Assembly: GCA_038230215.1 (NCBI GenBank)
Contig: JBBRNR010000005.1
Span: 1-64,000 of the forward strand
DNA length: 64,000 nt
Origin: DASVRZ01 sp038230215
Lineage (GTDB): Bacteria; Verrucomicrobiota; Verrucomicrobiia; Chthoniobacterales; DASVRZ01
Direction of reading: 5' to 3'
Part shown: positions 42,195 through 51,270 of the stretch, in pieces
Layout of the letters: the number at the start of each line of letters is the position of its first letter
Position numbering within the stretch: position 1 is the stretch's first letter
Translations under genes and position numbers: made by a program
Notes under the pieces: generated by a model
The model's input: the letters and a program-made list of their open reading frames with translations, nothing else
The model's database searches: none
Told to the model about the DNA's origin: nothing

Positions 42195-42230
42195 CTGCGA
42201 CGGCGCGGTTCCATCCCGCGCCGTCCGCAG
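42195..42230 (+). other. Strong intercistronic hairpin
   Basis: ctgcgacggcgcgg at 42195-42208 pairs with ccgcgccgtccgcag at 42216-42230 (one mismatch). It lies 7 bp after the small YHS-like gene and 38 bp before the CusB-like gene. No T-run follows, so it probably protects mRNA or dampens read-through, giving more of the small protein than of the pump. This role is inference. Confidence 0.6.
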
Positions 42231-42268
42231 GAGTTCCTCTCAGCCTTTGCCTTGACCGCATTCTCTCA

Positions 42269-43918
42269 ATGAAAAAATTACTTTTTCTTCTCCTGGTCGG
42301 TATTGCCCTGACTGGTGGCTGGCTTTTGGGCAAGCGAAATACCACCGCTCAAGGAGACCACTCGGCCGAGCGCAAAATCCTCTACTACCAGAGCACGATG
42401 CATCCGTGGGTGAAATCCGACAAACCCGGCAAATGCACCGTCTGCGGTATGGAACTCGTGCCCATTTACGAGGGCGGTTCCGCTAACGAAAGCAAGGCCA
42501 GCACTCGCTTGGTCATGTTGGCAGAAGGGGCTCCGCAAGTGGCATCCATTCGATCTACTGAGGTTCATCGGGAAAAACTTACTCGCACTCTGCGCTTTGC
42601 CGGCATTATCGACGACAACGATTCCCGTCACCGCATTCTCAGTGCCTACACCGGAGGGCGGATCGAAAAATTATTCGTCAACTACGAGGGAGCTGAAGTC
42701 GAAGCGGGGCAACCGCTGGCCTTATTCTACAGTCGTGAACTCCTCGCTGCCGCCCGCGAATACGCTTTGGCCAAAAAGCAAAACAACATTGCGATAGCCA
42801 CCGTGGGAGCTAGTCGTCTTGCCCAAATGGGCCTGACTCCCGAGCAAATCGCGGAGGTTCCCGACCGGGCAGAGGACAATCTCTATTTTGAAATTCTCGC
42901 CCCTATTACAGGCACGGTTGTCAAACGCGCTGCTTACGAAGGCCAATACGTCACCGAGGGCGAGAAGCTCATGGAGATCGCCGATTTTTCCACCATGTGG
43001 GTGCAATTCAATGCTTACGAACAAGATTTGCCCTTCCTGAAGTTGGGGCAAGATGTCGAGGTTACCCTCCCTTCGTTACCGGGAAAAACGCTTTCCGCTC
43101 CCATCACTTTCATCAATCCCAACCTGGATGAAATGACCCGCAGCGCCAGGGTGCGAGTCGAGATTGCCAATCCCGAAAGCGAGAACGGACATCATCTTAA
43201 CCACGAATTGCTTCATAAGACTTACGCCGAGATAAAAGTCCTCGCCGAGTCGCCCGACGTTCTAGCCGTGCCGCGTTCTGCCGTTCTGTGGCCAGCCAAA
43301 CAACCACGCGTGTATGTGGAAAAATCGCCGGGTAACTATGAGCAACGCATTGTTTCACTGGGGCGGCCCGGTGATGAGAATTGGGAAGTGCTCGAAGGTT
43401 TGGAGGAAGGCGAGAGAGTCGTAGTCAGCGGCAATATGTTGATCGACGGCCAGGCTCAGATCAACAGCCTGGCCGATCCTGCGCCGCTGAAGCCCATGAA
43501 TAAAATGGGTATGGAATCCGCAATCTCGCCAAATAGAAAAGATGCTACGGCTCAATATCTCAGTGGTATTGCCGCGCTGACCGAGGCTCTTGCAGCCGAC
43601 GATCTGGACGCCTATCGCACCGCACTTTCGACCCTTCCCGTGGCTCCACTGGGATTTCCAATCCAAGCTCCCGTAGCCGGAAATGATTTGAGTTCCAGTC
43701 GACTCTCCTTCCAGCCTTTCAGCGCTGCCATTTCAGCGGCGGCGCAGAAAATTCGCGCTCAGTATCCTACTTTGAAAGTCTTTAGCTGCCCGATGAGTAG
43801 CATGGCCGCGGATGGAATTCCCAAGAATGCCCAGTGGGTCCAGCTTTCTCCCACTATCCGTAATCCCTATCTTGGGAAAGCGATGCTCGACTGTGGCACC
43901 GAGCTTCCAGCGCCATGA
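42269..43918 (+). CDS. CusB-type RND adaptor with heavy-metal-binding and DUF3347-like domains
   Basis: 549-residue periplasmic adaptor of a heavy-metal RND pump. N-terminal anchor at about 3-20. A heavy-metal-binding domain at about 37-66 reads 'YYQSTMHPWVKSDKPGKCTVCGMELVPIY'-like, with Met, His and two Cys. The adaptor core has 'RIEKLFVNYEGAEVEAGQPLALFYS' and 'ILAPITGTVVKRAAYEGQYV'. The last about 105 residues are DUF3347-like ('FSCPMSS', 'NPYLGKAMLDCGTEL'), probably a second metal site. E. coli CusB lacks both extra domains. The stop overlaps the CusA-like start by 4 nt (ATGA). Confidence 0.94.
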   Translation: MKKLLFLLLVGIALTGGWLLGKRNTTAQGDHSAERKILYYQSTMHPWVKSDKPGKCTVCGMELVPIYEGGSANESKASTRLVMLAEGAPQVASIRSTEVHREKLTRTLRFAGIIDDNDSRHRILSAYTGGRIEKLFVNYEGAEVEAGQPLALFYSRELLAAAREYALAKKQNNIAIATVGASRLAQMGLTPEQIAEVPDRAEDNLYFEILAPITGTVVKRAAYEGQYVTEGEKLMEIADFSTMWVQFNAYEQDLPFLKLGQDVEVTLPSLPGKTLSAPITFINPNLDEMTRSARVRVEIANPESENGHHLNHELLHKTYAEIKVLAESPDVLAVPRSAVLWPAKQPRVYVEKSPGNYEQRIVSLGRPGDENWEVLEGLEEGERVVVSGNMLIDGQAQINSLADPAPLKPMNKMGMESAISPNRKDATAQYLSGIAALTEALAADDLDAYRTALSTLPVAPLGFPIQAPVAGNDLSSSRLSFQPFSAAISAAAQKIRAQYPTLKVFSCPMSSMAADGIPKNAQWVQLSPTIRNPYLGKAMLDCGTELPAP

Positions 43919-46900
43919 TCGAAAGCATCATTCGCTGGTCGTTGCGTAACCGGTTTCTCGTCGGGTGCGCCACTATTTTCCTGATCGCTTTTGGCATCCG
44001 CGCCATCTGGCAGACGCCCGTCGATGCCATTCCCGACCTGAGTGAAAACCAAGTCATCGTCTTCGCGGATTGGACCGGGCGCAGTCCCACGGAAGTAGAG
44101 GACCAAGTCACCTATCCACTCTCCGTCAACCTCCAAGGACTGGCTGGCGTGAAGACTGTCCGCGCCAATTCCATGTTCGGATTCTCGCTAATCACCGTGG
44201 TCTTCGAGGATAAAATCGACAACTATTTTGCCCGTTCCCGCGTCCTTGAGCGGCTAAATTATCTCGGCAACATCCTCCCTGCTGGCGTCGAAGCCCGGCT
44301 CGGACCGGATGCCACGGGACTCGGTTGGATTTACCAATACTATCTCGATGTCGATCCCTCGAAATCACCGAACGGCGGTTACGATCTCGGCGAACTGCGT
44401 TCCGTCCAGGATTGGTTCGTGCGCTACCAATTGAACGCCGTCCAGGGCGTCGCCGAAGTCGGCAGCGTTGGCGGATTCGTTCGGCAGTATCAGGTCGAAG
44501 TCGATTCGCAGAAAATGCGTGCCGTCGGTGTTTCGCTACAAATGGTCATGGATGCCGTCGGTCGCAGTAACCTGAATGTCGGAGGCAAAACCATCGAAGA
44601 AAACGGCATGGAATTTGTCGTGCGCGGAGTCGGCCTGATCGAAAACATCGGAGACCTGGAGAACACTGTTCTCGTCGCCAAAGAAGGCACACCTATCTAT
44701 CTCAAAGACGTGGCCCGCATCGAACTCGGAGGCGACTTTCGCCGTGGGACACTCGACGTGAATGGACGCGAAGTCGTCGGCGGCACTGTCGTCATGCGCA
44801 CCGGGGAAAACGCCCATGACGTCATCAGAAACGTCAAAGCCAAGATCGCCCAGATCACTCCCAGTCTCCCGCCCGGCGTCACCATTCGTTCTTTTTACGA
44901 CCGTAGCGAATTGATCGACCGCACCATAGAAACTCTCAAACACGCGCTCACCGAGGAGATCATTCTCGTCACGTTTGCACACATTATTTTTCTCTTCCAT
45001 TTCCGCAGCATCCTTATTGTCACCATCCCTTTGCCGCTCTCGATCTTGGCGTCGTTTATTCTGCTGAAACAATTCGGTATCACTTCGAACATCATGTCGC
45101 TCTCCGGCATCGCCATCGCCATCGGGGTACTCGTTGATGCCGCCATCGTCCTTACTGAAAATGTCCTCCGCCATGCAGAGGAAACCGAAAAGAAAAAAGG
45201 CGGCCGCCTCACTTCAGCCGAAACTTTCGATGTCGTGCTTACTGCATCCACGCAGGTCGGCCGCCCGATTTTTTTCGCAATGGCGATCATCATTCTCGCC
45301 TTCGTTCCCGTTTTTGCATTAACCGGGCAGGAGGGAAAAATGTTTCACCCGCTGGCTTTTGCGAAAACCTTTGCGATGGCGAGTTCGACCCTGCTTGCCG
45401 TCACGATTGTTCCCGTGCTCTGCACACTCTTGGTGCGCGGGCCGTTTCATTCTGAGGATAGAAATATCGTCATGCAGTTTCTCCTGAGGCTTTACGATCC
45501 ATGTCTGGATTTTGTTTTGCGCCGGCGCAAGACCGTCCTCGCCCTCGCGGCTCTCTTACTAGCCATTGCGTGCCTCGTCGCGTTTGGTCTCCCGGAAAAG
45601 ATCAACCGTCACCTCAGTAGTCTTCCGTTTCTCCAACGGCTCACCGCCGGGATGGGCCAGGAATTTATGCCGCCCCTTAACGAAGGCAGCCTGCTCTTCA
45701 TGCCGACTTTCGTTCCGGCCACTTCGCTCTCTGAAGTCAAACGCGCCATGAACTGGCAGGATCGCGTCCTCAAGGAAACACCCGAAGTCCTCTCCGTCGC
45801 GGGCAAGCTCGGACGCGCTGAAACCGCCACCGACCCAGCCCCAACGGAAATGATCGAGGCTACCATCATGCTCAAACCCGCCTCGGAATGGCGGCCCGGT
45901 ATGACCAAACAAAAACTCATCAACGAACTCACCGAAAAGATGCGTCTCGTGCCCGGTGCGGTCCCCGGCTTTCTCCAACCCATAGAAAATCGGGTTCTCA
46001 TGATTTCCACTGGGATTCGCGCACAAGTCGGTGTGAAAATTCTTGGAGATAATCTCGACGCCCTCCAAGCCAAGGCATTTGAGATCCAACACATCGTCGA
46101 GCAAGTGCGTGGAGCCACTGGCGTCGCCCCCAGCCGGGTGCAGGGGAAACCATTCATCGAAGTCGTTGTCAATCGCCCCGCTATGGCCCGATTCGGATTG
46201 CGGGCGCAAGATGTGCTCGAAGTCGTCGAGGCTGGGATCGGTGGGAGGACCATCTCCACCGCGATCGAAGGCCGTGTCCGTATTCCCATTCAAGTTAGAT
46301 TGGAACGCTCCGAACGCGAAGACGTCACGCGCCTCCGCGACGTGCTCGTCACTTCGCCGAGTGGCCAAGTCATCCCGCTCGGACAAGTCGCCGACATCCG
46401 CCGCGTGGAAGGGCCCAGCGAGATTGCCAGCGAGAACGGACGCCTCCGCGTTTTTGTGCAAACGAACGTGATCGACCGCGACCTCGGCAGCTTCGTCGGC
46501 GAAATCAAAAGCCGCATCGACGCGGAAATCGTCCCACATTTGCCCAAGGGAATGACTATCGAATACAGCGGTGAATTTGAAAACCAAATCCGCGCCGCCC
46601 AGACATTGCGTCTCATTGTGCCCGCTGTTCTCTTCATCATTTTCCTACTCCTCTACATCGTCTATCACAACGCCAAGGAGGCCGCCCACGTCATCCTCGC
46701 CGTGCCCTTCGCACTGAGCGGCGGCGTGTTTTTGCAATACGCCCTCGGCTACAATTTCAGCGTCGCTGTTTGGGTCGGTTACATCGCGCTTTTCGGAACG
46801 GCGATTCAGACGGGCGTCGTCATGGTGGTCTATCTGGAAGAATCCGTTGCAGCTCGCATGAAAAAACTCGGCGATAAGTTTCGCTACGACGACCTTGTCT

Positions 46901-47130
46901 CGGCGGTGAAGGAAGGAGCCCGCCTGCGACTCCGCCCCAAAGTCATGACCGTCGCAACCATCGTCGCCAGTTTGTTGCCCATCATGTGGAGCACACGGAC
47001 CGGCTCGGAAGTGATGAAACCGCTCGCTACTCCTGTCATCGGCGGCATGGTTAGCAGCCTGCTCCACATCCTCATTGTCACTCCGGCCATCTTCGTCTGG
47101 CTGCGTTCCCGGGAGTTGAAAAAAATATGA
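43915..47130 (+). CDS. Heavy-metal efflux RND pump, CusA/CzcA family
   Basis: 1071-residue inner-membrane RND trimer protein driving export of metal cations with the proton gradient. Family markers: 'TPVDAIPDLSENQVIVFADW', 'GLAGVKTVRANSMFGFSLITVVF', the TM4 proton-relay region 'GVLVDAAIVLTENVLRHAEE', 'GQEFMPPLNEGSLLFMP' and 'NRVLMISTGIRAQVGVKI', where the Met matches a CusA metal-site position as I recall it. Twelve TM segments are expected. The DUF3347/YHS partners favour monovalent Cu/Ag, but Co/Zn/Cd cannot be excluded. Coupled by 4-nt overlaps to both neighbours. Confidence 0.95.
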   Translation: MIESIIRWSLRNRFLVGCATIFLIAFGIRAIWQTPVDAIPDLSENQVIVFADWTGRSPTEVEDQVTYPLSVNLQGLAGVKTVRANSMFGFSLITVVFEDKIDNYFARSRVLERLNYLGNILPAGVEARLGPDATGLGWIYQYYLDVDPSKSPNGGYDLGELRSVQDWFVRYQLNAVQGVAEVGSVGGFVRQYQVEVDSQKMRAVGVSLQMVMDAVGRSNLNVGGKTIEENGMEFVVRGVGLIENIGDLENTVLVAKEGTPIYLKDVARIELGGDFRRGTLDVNGREVVGGTVVMRTGENAHDVIRNVKAKIAQITPSLPPGVTIRSFYDRSELIDRTIETLKHALTEEIILVTFAHIIFLFHFRSILIVTIPLPLSILASFILLKQFGITSNIMSLSGIAIAIGVLVDAAIVLTENVLRHAEETEKKKGGRLTSAETFDVVLTASTQVGRPIFFAMAIIILAFVPVFALTGQEGKMFHPLAFAKTFAMASSTLLAVTIVPVLCTLLVRGPFHSEDRNIVMQFLLRLYDPCLDFVLRRRKTVLALAALLLAIACLVAFGLPEKINRHLSSLPFLQRLTAGMGQEFMPPLNEGSLLFMPTFVPATSLSEVKRAMNWQDRVLKETPEVLSVAGKLGRAETATDPAPTEMIEATIMLKPASEWRPGMTKQKLINELTEKMRLVPGAVPGFLQPIENRVLMISTGIRAQVGVKILGDNLDALQAKAFEIQHIVEQVRGATGVAPSRVQGKPFIEVVVNRPAMARFGLRAQDVLEVVEAGIGGRTISTAIEGRVRIPIQVRLERSEREDVTRLRDVLVTSPSGQVIPLGQVADIRRVEGPSEIASENGRLRVFVQTNVIDRDLGSFVGEIKSRIDAEIVPHLPKGMTIEYSGEFENQIRAAQTLRLIVPAVLFIIFLLLYIVYHNAKEAAHVILAVPFALSGGVFLQYALGYNFSVAVWVGYIALFGTAIQTGVVMVVYLEESVAARMKKLGDKFRYDDLVSAVKEGARLRLRPKVMTVATIVASLLPIMWSTRTGSEVMKPLATPVIGGMVSSLLHILIVTPAIFVWLRSRELKKI

Positions 47131-48344
47131 AAAGCCTCCTTTTTCTTCTCTTCAGCGTCCTCTCGATCAATGCCGCCACCTTCTCTCCGGAATCCGCAGC
47201 TGCGTATGCTCTGCGACATAATCCCGAACTAGTTGCTGCGCGATTCGCCATTCACGAAGCCGAAGGTCGCCTGATCCAAGCCGGACTCTGGCGCAACCCT
47301 GAGTTTGAAGTCGGCACCGACCTCGACATCAACACCCGCCGAGGCAATCGACTCGTCAACATCTCCCTTAACCAGAAGTTTCCCCTCGCCGGACGACTCA
47401 AAAAAGCCCGCGCCATCGCCCGCGTTGATGTCGCCATGAGCATCGAGGAACTCCACAACCAGGAGCGCCTCCTTGCTGGAAACGTCCTTGGCCAGGCCCG
47501 CAATATTCTCCTTCTCGACCGCCGCATCGCCGTCCACGCCGATCAACTGACCCTCCTCGACCGCATCATCGAGCAGACCTCCACCCTCGCCGCTTCCGGG
47601 AAAAGCGACACTGTCAACATCGGCGTCGTCCAATTGGAAAAAACCACCCTTGCACTCCAACGGAAAAGCCAGATCGTCGCCCGCCAGACCGCGCTCGACA
47701 CTCTCTGCGGCCTGCTGGGATTCCTTCCTGACACGAGTTTCACCATCACCGGCTCACTCCCCGCTTTGCCTAAATCCTTCGACCTCACCCCTGATCGCGC
47801 CGACCTTCGCCTCGCCACTCTCGCCGCCGATAAATCCCTCGCCGAACAACGTCTTGCCCGCGTCGAGAAATGGGAGGACCTCACCATCGGCATCGGTTAC
47901 ACCCGCGAGAAAGACATCGGAGCTTTCGACAACATGGCCCAACTGAAATTCTCCCTCCCACTCCCCCTGTGGGACCGCAACCAAGGCCGCATCACCGAGA
48001 CCCAGGCCACCCATGAGCGCGCCCTCGCCGACATCGACGCCCGTTCCCTTGCCATCCAGACCGAGATTCGCGAGGCCCGCACCCGCGCCCTTGGTTACGC
48101 CGACATCCTCGCCCAACTCCGCGGCACCGCCAGCACTCAGGCGAAACAAAACACCGCCCTCATCGAGCAATCCATTGCCTCCGGCACCGGCTCCTTTCTT
48201 GCCATTTACGAAAGCCGCCGCCAGTCGCTGACCCTCGCCCTCACCTCACTGGAGATAGAAATGCAACTCACCTCTGCGCTGACCGATTGGGAGACTCGCT
48301 CCGGGCATTTCCCGGTCGCGGTCAGGACCGCCTTGAATCCATGA
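47127..48344 (+). CDS. TolC-family outer-membrane channel (CusC/CzcC-like)
   Basis: 405 residues. A signal peptide at about 1-16 precedes two outer-membrane efflux protein repeats: 'AAAYALRHNPELVAARFAI' with long coiled-coil helices around 70-150, and 'RADLRLATLAADKSLAEQRLARVEKWEDLTIGIGY' (about 230-265). 'FSLPLPLWDRNQGRI' is a TolC-family landmark. It completes the tripartite pump and begins in the last codons of the pump gene (ATGA overlap). No lipobox Cys is seen, unlike E. coli CusC. Confidence 0.93.
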   Translation: MKSLLFLLFSVLSINAATFSPESAAAYALRHNPELVAARFAIHEAEGRLIQAGLWRNPEFEVGTDLDINTRRGNRLVNISLNQKFPLAGRLKKARAIARVDVAMSIEELHNQERLLAGNVLGQARNILLLDRRIAVHADQLTLLDRIIEQTSTLAASGKSDTVNIGVVQLEKTTLALQRKSQIVARQTALDTLCGLLGFLPDTSFTITGSLPALPKSFDLTPDRADLRLATLAADKSLAEQRLARVEKWEDLTIGIGYTREKDIGAFDNMAQLKFSLPLPLWDRNQGRITETQATHERALADIDARSLAIQTEIREARTRALGYADILAQLRGTASTQAKQNTALIEQSIASGTGSFLAIYESRRQSLTLALTSLEIEMQLTSALTDWETRSGHFPVAVRTALNP

Positions 48345-48394
48345 CTCCGGCATTTTCATTTATGGCCATTTGCCAGTGCCCTCACATAGATTTT

Positions 48395-49555
48395 CTAGCT
48401 AACCAAAGGAACCTCGTCCTCCGCAGTCCAGGTGTGACGCGGCAAATCGATGGTAAAGACACAGCCTGAGCCAATGGAATTATGGGCGCTGAGGAGTCCG
48501 TCGCTGGCCTCCACACTGCGCCGCACAATAGTTAGACCCAGGCCCAGACCCGTGCGATCCCCGGCGCCCTGGGTGAAAGGTTGGAACATCTTCTCGGCCT
48601 CACCCGCTGGCAGACCGGGGCCGCAATCCTCCACATCGATGAGGATGCGACCGGCCATGGTGTAGGCGTTGAGGGTCACCTGCGTATTCGGCAGGGTAAA
48701 TTTGAAGGCGTTCTGGAGCAGATTTCCCACGGCGGCGAGGAGCAGATCGCGATCCGCATCCAGCGCGAGCCGCTGATCCACCACCGAGACGTGCAGGGTG
48801 CAACCCTTCACCTGCGCCTCGAGCGTGGCGGAGAGTTTGATTTCCCCAATGAAATCGGCCAGCGAAAACAACTTGTGCTGCAACGGCAGCCCCGCCGTGA
48901 GGCGGACATCCGTCAGCGAACGGTCGATCAAATTGCGCAGTCCGATCAGACTCCGGTCCAGCACCCCGCCCGTCGCACCGCTGAAACCCACATCGCCGTC
49001 CTTGATCGCCATCAGCGCGAGCATGGCGGTGTTGAGATAGTTGCGCAGCTCATGGGCAAACATCCCCAGCCGCTCATTCATCGCATCGGCCTGTTCATCG
49101 GCCATTATGAACTCGCGCTGGTAGTTAAACTCCGTCACCGCCACGGCGATACCATTGTCCAGACAGCGGTTCATCGTGCGAAATTCATCGATCTCAATCT
49201 CGACCTGGCGCTCAAACGCGAGATCTGTGATCGCCTGGCAGAGATCGCCGTAGTCGTGCACCACCTGTTCCACCGTAAACCCGCGCCGCGACAGATCGCG
49301 CCCATGCAGCGTTGCCGTCTCGCCGAGTTCGGAGAGTGCCGGGCGCACGCCACCCGCTCCACCGGAGATTTTGAGCCCATCCGACATTTTCCCAGACTGC
49401 TCCACTTGCAGGGTCTTGATGAGTTGATCGAGAAACAGAGGCACGCCATGCTCGACTTCGTTGTCTGGGGTCTTGGGCTCAGCCCGGAGCGCCACTTTGG
49501 CCTTGCAGCGCTCGATGAGATCGAGTCTATGGGTAAAAAGAAACTCGTGTAGCAT
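48395..49555 (-). CDS. Soluble sensor histidine kinase
   Basis: 386 residues with no TM. The N-terminal helical domain ('LFTHRLDLIERCKAKV', 'LSRRGFTVEQVVHDYGDLC') resembles the RsbRD-N/globin-like sensor region. The dimerisation helix has 'MFAHELRNYLNTAMLAL' with the phospho-acceptor His. The ATPase has 'LLLAAVGNLLQNAFKFT', 'IDVEDCGPGLP' and 'TGLGLGLTIVRRSVEA'. No response-regulator gene is adjacent. It is convergent with the efflux operon, so regulation of that operon is possible but unsupported. The signal is unknown. Confidence 0.9.
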   Translation of the reverse strand: MLHEFLFTHRLDLIERCKAKVALRAEPKTPDNEVEHGVPLFLDQLIKTLQVEQSGKMSDGLKISGGAGGVRPALSELGETATLHGRDLSRRGFTVEQVVHDYGDLCQAITDLAFERQVEIEIDEFRTMNRCLDNGIAVAVTEFNYQREFIMADEQADAMNERLGMFAHELRNYLNTAMLALMAIKDGDVGFSGATGGVLDRSLIGLRNLIDRSLTDVRLTAGLPLQHKLFSLADFIGEIKLSATLEAQVKGCTLHVSVVDQRLALDADRDLLLAAVGNLLQNAFKFTLPNTQVTLNAYTMAGRILIDVEDCGPGLPAGEAEKMFQPFTQGAGDRTGLGLGLTIVRRSVEASDGLLSAHNSIGSGCVFTIDLPRHTWTAEDEVPLVS

Positions 49556-49672
49556 GGAGCTAGCATAGTGCTATACCCAGATGCGGTCTTTTTTATTTCA
49601 AGACTCTTTGTCAAGACTCTGCGATGCGACAACCGCAGCGTTTCCTGCGGTAGCCATCATTCTAGGCGACTG

Positions 49673-49711
49673 AAAAAAAACCCGCCGGATGTGCTCCAGC
49701 GGGCTTTTTTT
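49673..49711. terminator. Bidirectional rho-independent terminator
   Basis: cccgccgga ... tccagcggg (one G-T pair) lies between a run of eight A and a run of seven T, so it can end transcripts from both sides. It sits in the 293-bp gap between the kinase gene and the FN3-protein gene. I see nothing else in that gap. Confidence 0.85.
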
Positions 49712-49848
49712 AAAAGATCCGCGCCGCCGTGGATCGGATGCCAGGCGCGGTTGACATTTCAAAAGTCCCAAGGCCATGCAGCCTCCAGATTCCCGTAACT
49801 CTCACGGCTTATTTTTTTCCTGCCCGACTACGCTTTACAGGAATTTTC

Positions 49849-50832
49849 TCACGGTACCGCCACCGTCACCGTCTGCGACGGCTGGCTTTCGCCCGCGTCG
49901 TTGATTGCGGTGATCTCCACTCGAACCGACATGCCGGAGCTGAGCCCGGTAAATGTGGCCTCGCTTTCCGAGACGAGTCTCATCGTGATCTCCAGGGGCG
50001 GAGTGCCATTCGAAAGAATGCGGGCGCGATAGCTGTCGGCCCGGCGGGCGTCGTCCCAGTCGATAAAGAGCACCCCACTGCCCGCAGCGCCGGGAGTAAT
50101 AACCACATGGAGCGGCACCTCGGGCGTGTGGGGATCGCTCGGGCGCTGGAAACCAAAGGCATACCAGAGCGGATCGTCGTCGGACAGGGTCTGATCCAGC
50201 TCCGCGCGCAGTCCGCTGAGACGATTGCGCCCGACAGTGATGCCCTCCTCCAATGCCGCTTTCGCGGTGCCCGCATCGCTATTACTATTGTTCGAGGCTG
50301 TCGAAGCGGTGGAAATGGCGTCCGCCGCCGAGGCACAGGCCGCTGCGGTCGCCGAGATCGTGGGCGAGAGATCGGGCACTTCGTGCGAGGGATTCGCTAT
50401 AAAATAAGCGGCGATTTGCTGAAGTAGCACTTGGGGATTTTGAGGGATGGCCAGCGAGCCATTGGTAAACCCGGCGGCGTTCCAAGCCGAGTTCCAGGGG
50501 CTTCCCAAGCGCAGTTTCAACACACCCACACAGGCAGCAGCGAGCGACTTGCCCACACTGATCTGGGAGCGGAGGGCGGCGGTCATGGCGATTTTTTTAG
50601 CCTTGGCTGTATTCCAAGCCGACTTGAGACCGGGCACGGCAGGCACCGCCGGAGGCACGTTACCGGGGCCGGCAGCGACGGCGGGCGTGCCGACGAGAGC
50701 CGCCAGCTCGGCCCGGATGTCGGCTTCGAGATTTTGTTTCAATTTCGCCTCTGCGGCATGGTCGCGTGCGCCGTCAGCGGCGTCTTCCAGGAGTTCGACG
50801 ATGGAGTCGTAGTTTTCGGGTATTTTGGCCAT
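49849..50832 (-). CDS. Hypothetical protein: helical N-terminus, FN3 C-terminus
   Basis: 327 residues, no signal peptide. Residues about 1-210 are mainly helical and Ala-rich ('VELLEDAADGARDHAAEAKL', 'PTISATAAACASAADAISTA'). The last about 90 form a recognisable fibronectin-III domain ('GVLFIDWDDARRADSYRARIL', 'FTGLSSGMSVRVEITAINDAGESQPS'). Same two-part layout as the protein at 14063-14680 but longer. A 42-bp array starts 118 bp upstream. The family is unknown to me; the FN3 domain suggests protein or glycan binding. Confidence 0.72.
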   Translation of the reverse strand: MAKIPENYDSIVELLEDAADGARDHAAEAKLKQNLEADIRAELAALVGTPAVAAGPGNVPPAVPAVPGLKSAWNTAKAKKIAMTAALRSQISVGKSLAAACVGVLKLRLGSPWNSAWNAAGFTNGSLAIPQNPQVLLQQIAAYFIANPSHEVPDLSPTISATAAACASAADAISTASTASNNSNSDAGTAKAALEEGITVGRNRLSGLRAELDQTLSDDDPLWYAFGFQRPSDPHTPEVPLHVVITPGAAGSGVLFIDWDDARRADSYRARILSNGTPPLEITMRLVSESEATFTGLSSGMSVRVEITAINDAGESQPSQTVTVAVP

Positions 50833-50950
50833 AGGAGTTTTTTATTTTTTGGAACAACAAGTGATTGAACGAAACGTATGCAACTCTAATTCGGGCCATC
50901 AAAGCAATCTCATTTGCAGAAAATAATCCTATCGTCGGGGAAAAATATAT

Positions 50951-51270
50951 TCCGACGCGGTCGACCGTTTTTTTTGGTTCCCGAAAACTTCCTCCGACGT
51001 GGTCGACAATCTTTTTTGGCTCCCGAAAACTTCCTCCGACGCGGTCGACAATCTTTTTTGGCTCCCGAAAACTTCCTCCGACGCGGTCGACAATCTTTTT
51101 TGGCTCCCGAAAACTTCCTCCGACGTGGTCGACAGTCTTTTTTGGCTCCCGAAAACTTCCTCCGACGCGGTCGACAGTCTTTTTTGGCTCCCGAAAACTT
51201 CCTCCGACGCGGTCGACCGTCTTTTTTGGCTCCCGAAAACTTCCTCCGACGCGGTCGGCAGTCTTTTTTT
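50951..51270. repeat. 42-bp tandem array with T-tracts (7.6 units)
   Basis: Exact 42-bp units start at 50951, 50993, 51035, 51077, 51119, 51161, 51203 and 51245 (partial), with core tccgacgcggtcgacagtct then tttttggctcccgaaaacttcc. Each unit has one GTCGAC palindrome and a run of 6-8 T, so T-tracts recur every 42 bp, four helical turns apart. The stretch 50833-50950 holds nothing I recognise. Confidence 0.97.

Noticed and set aside
48581..49552. 323-residue frame opposite the sensor kinase
   Set aside because: Antisense shadow of a gene with clear kinase motifs.
29912..51270. CRISPR array
   Set aside because: In the 42-bp arrays the whole unit repeats and there are no unique spacers; no cas gene is present.
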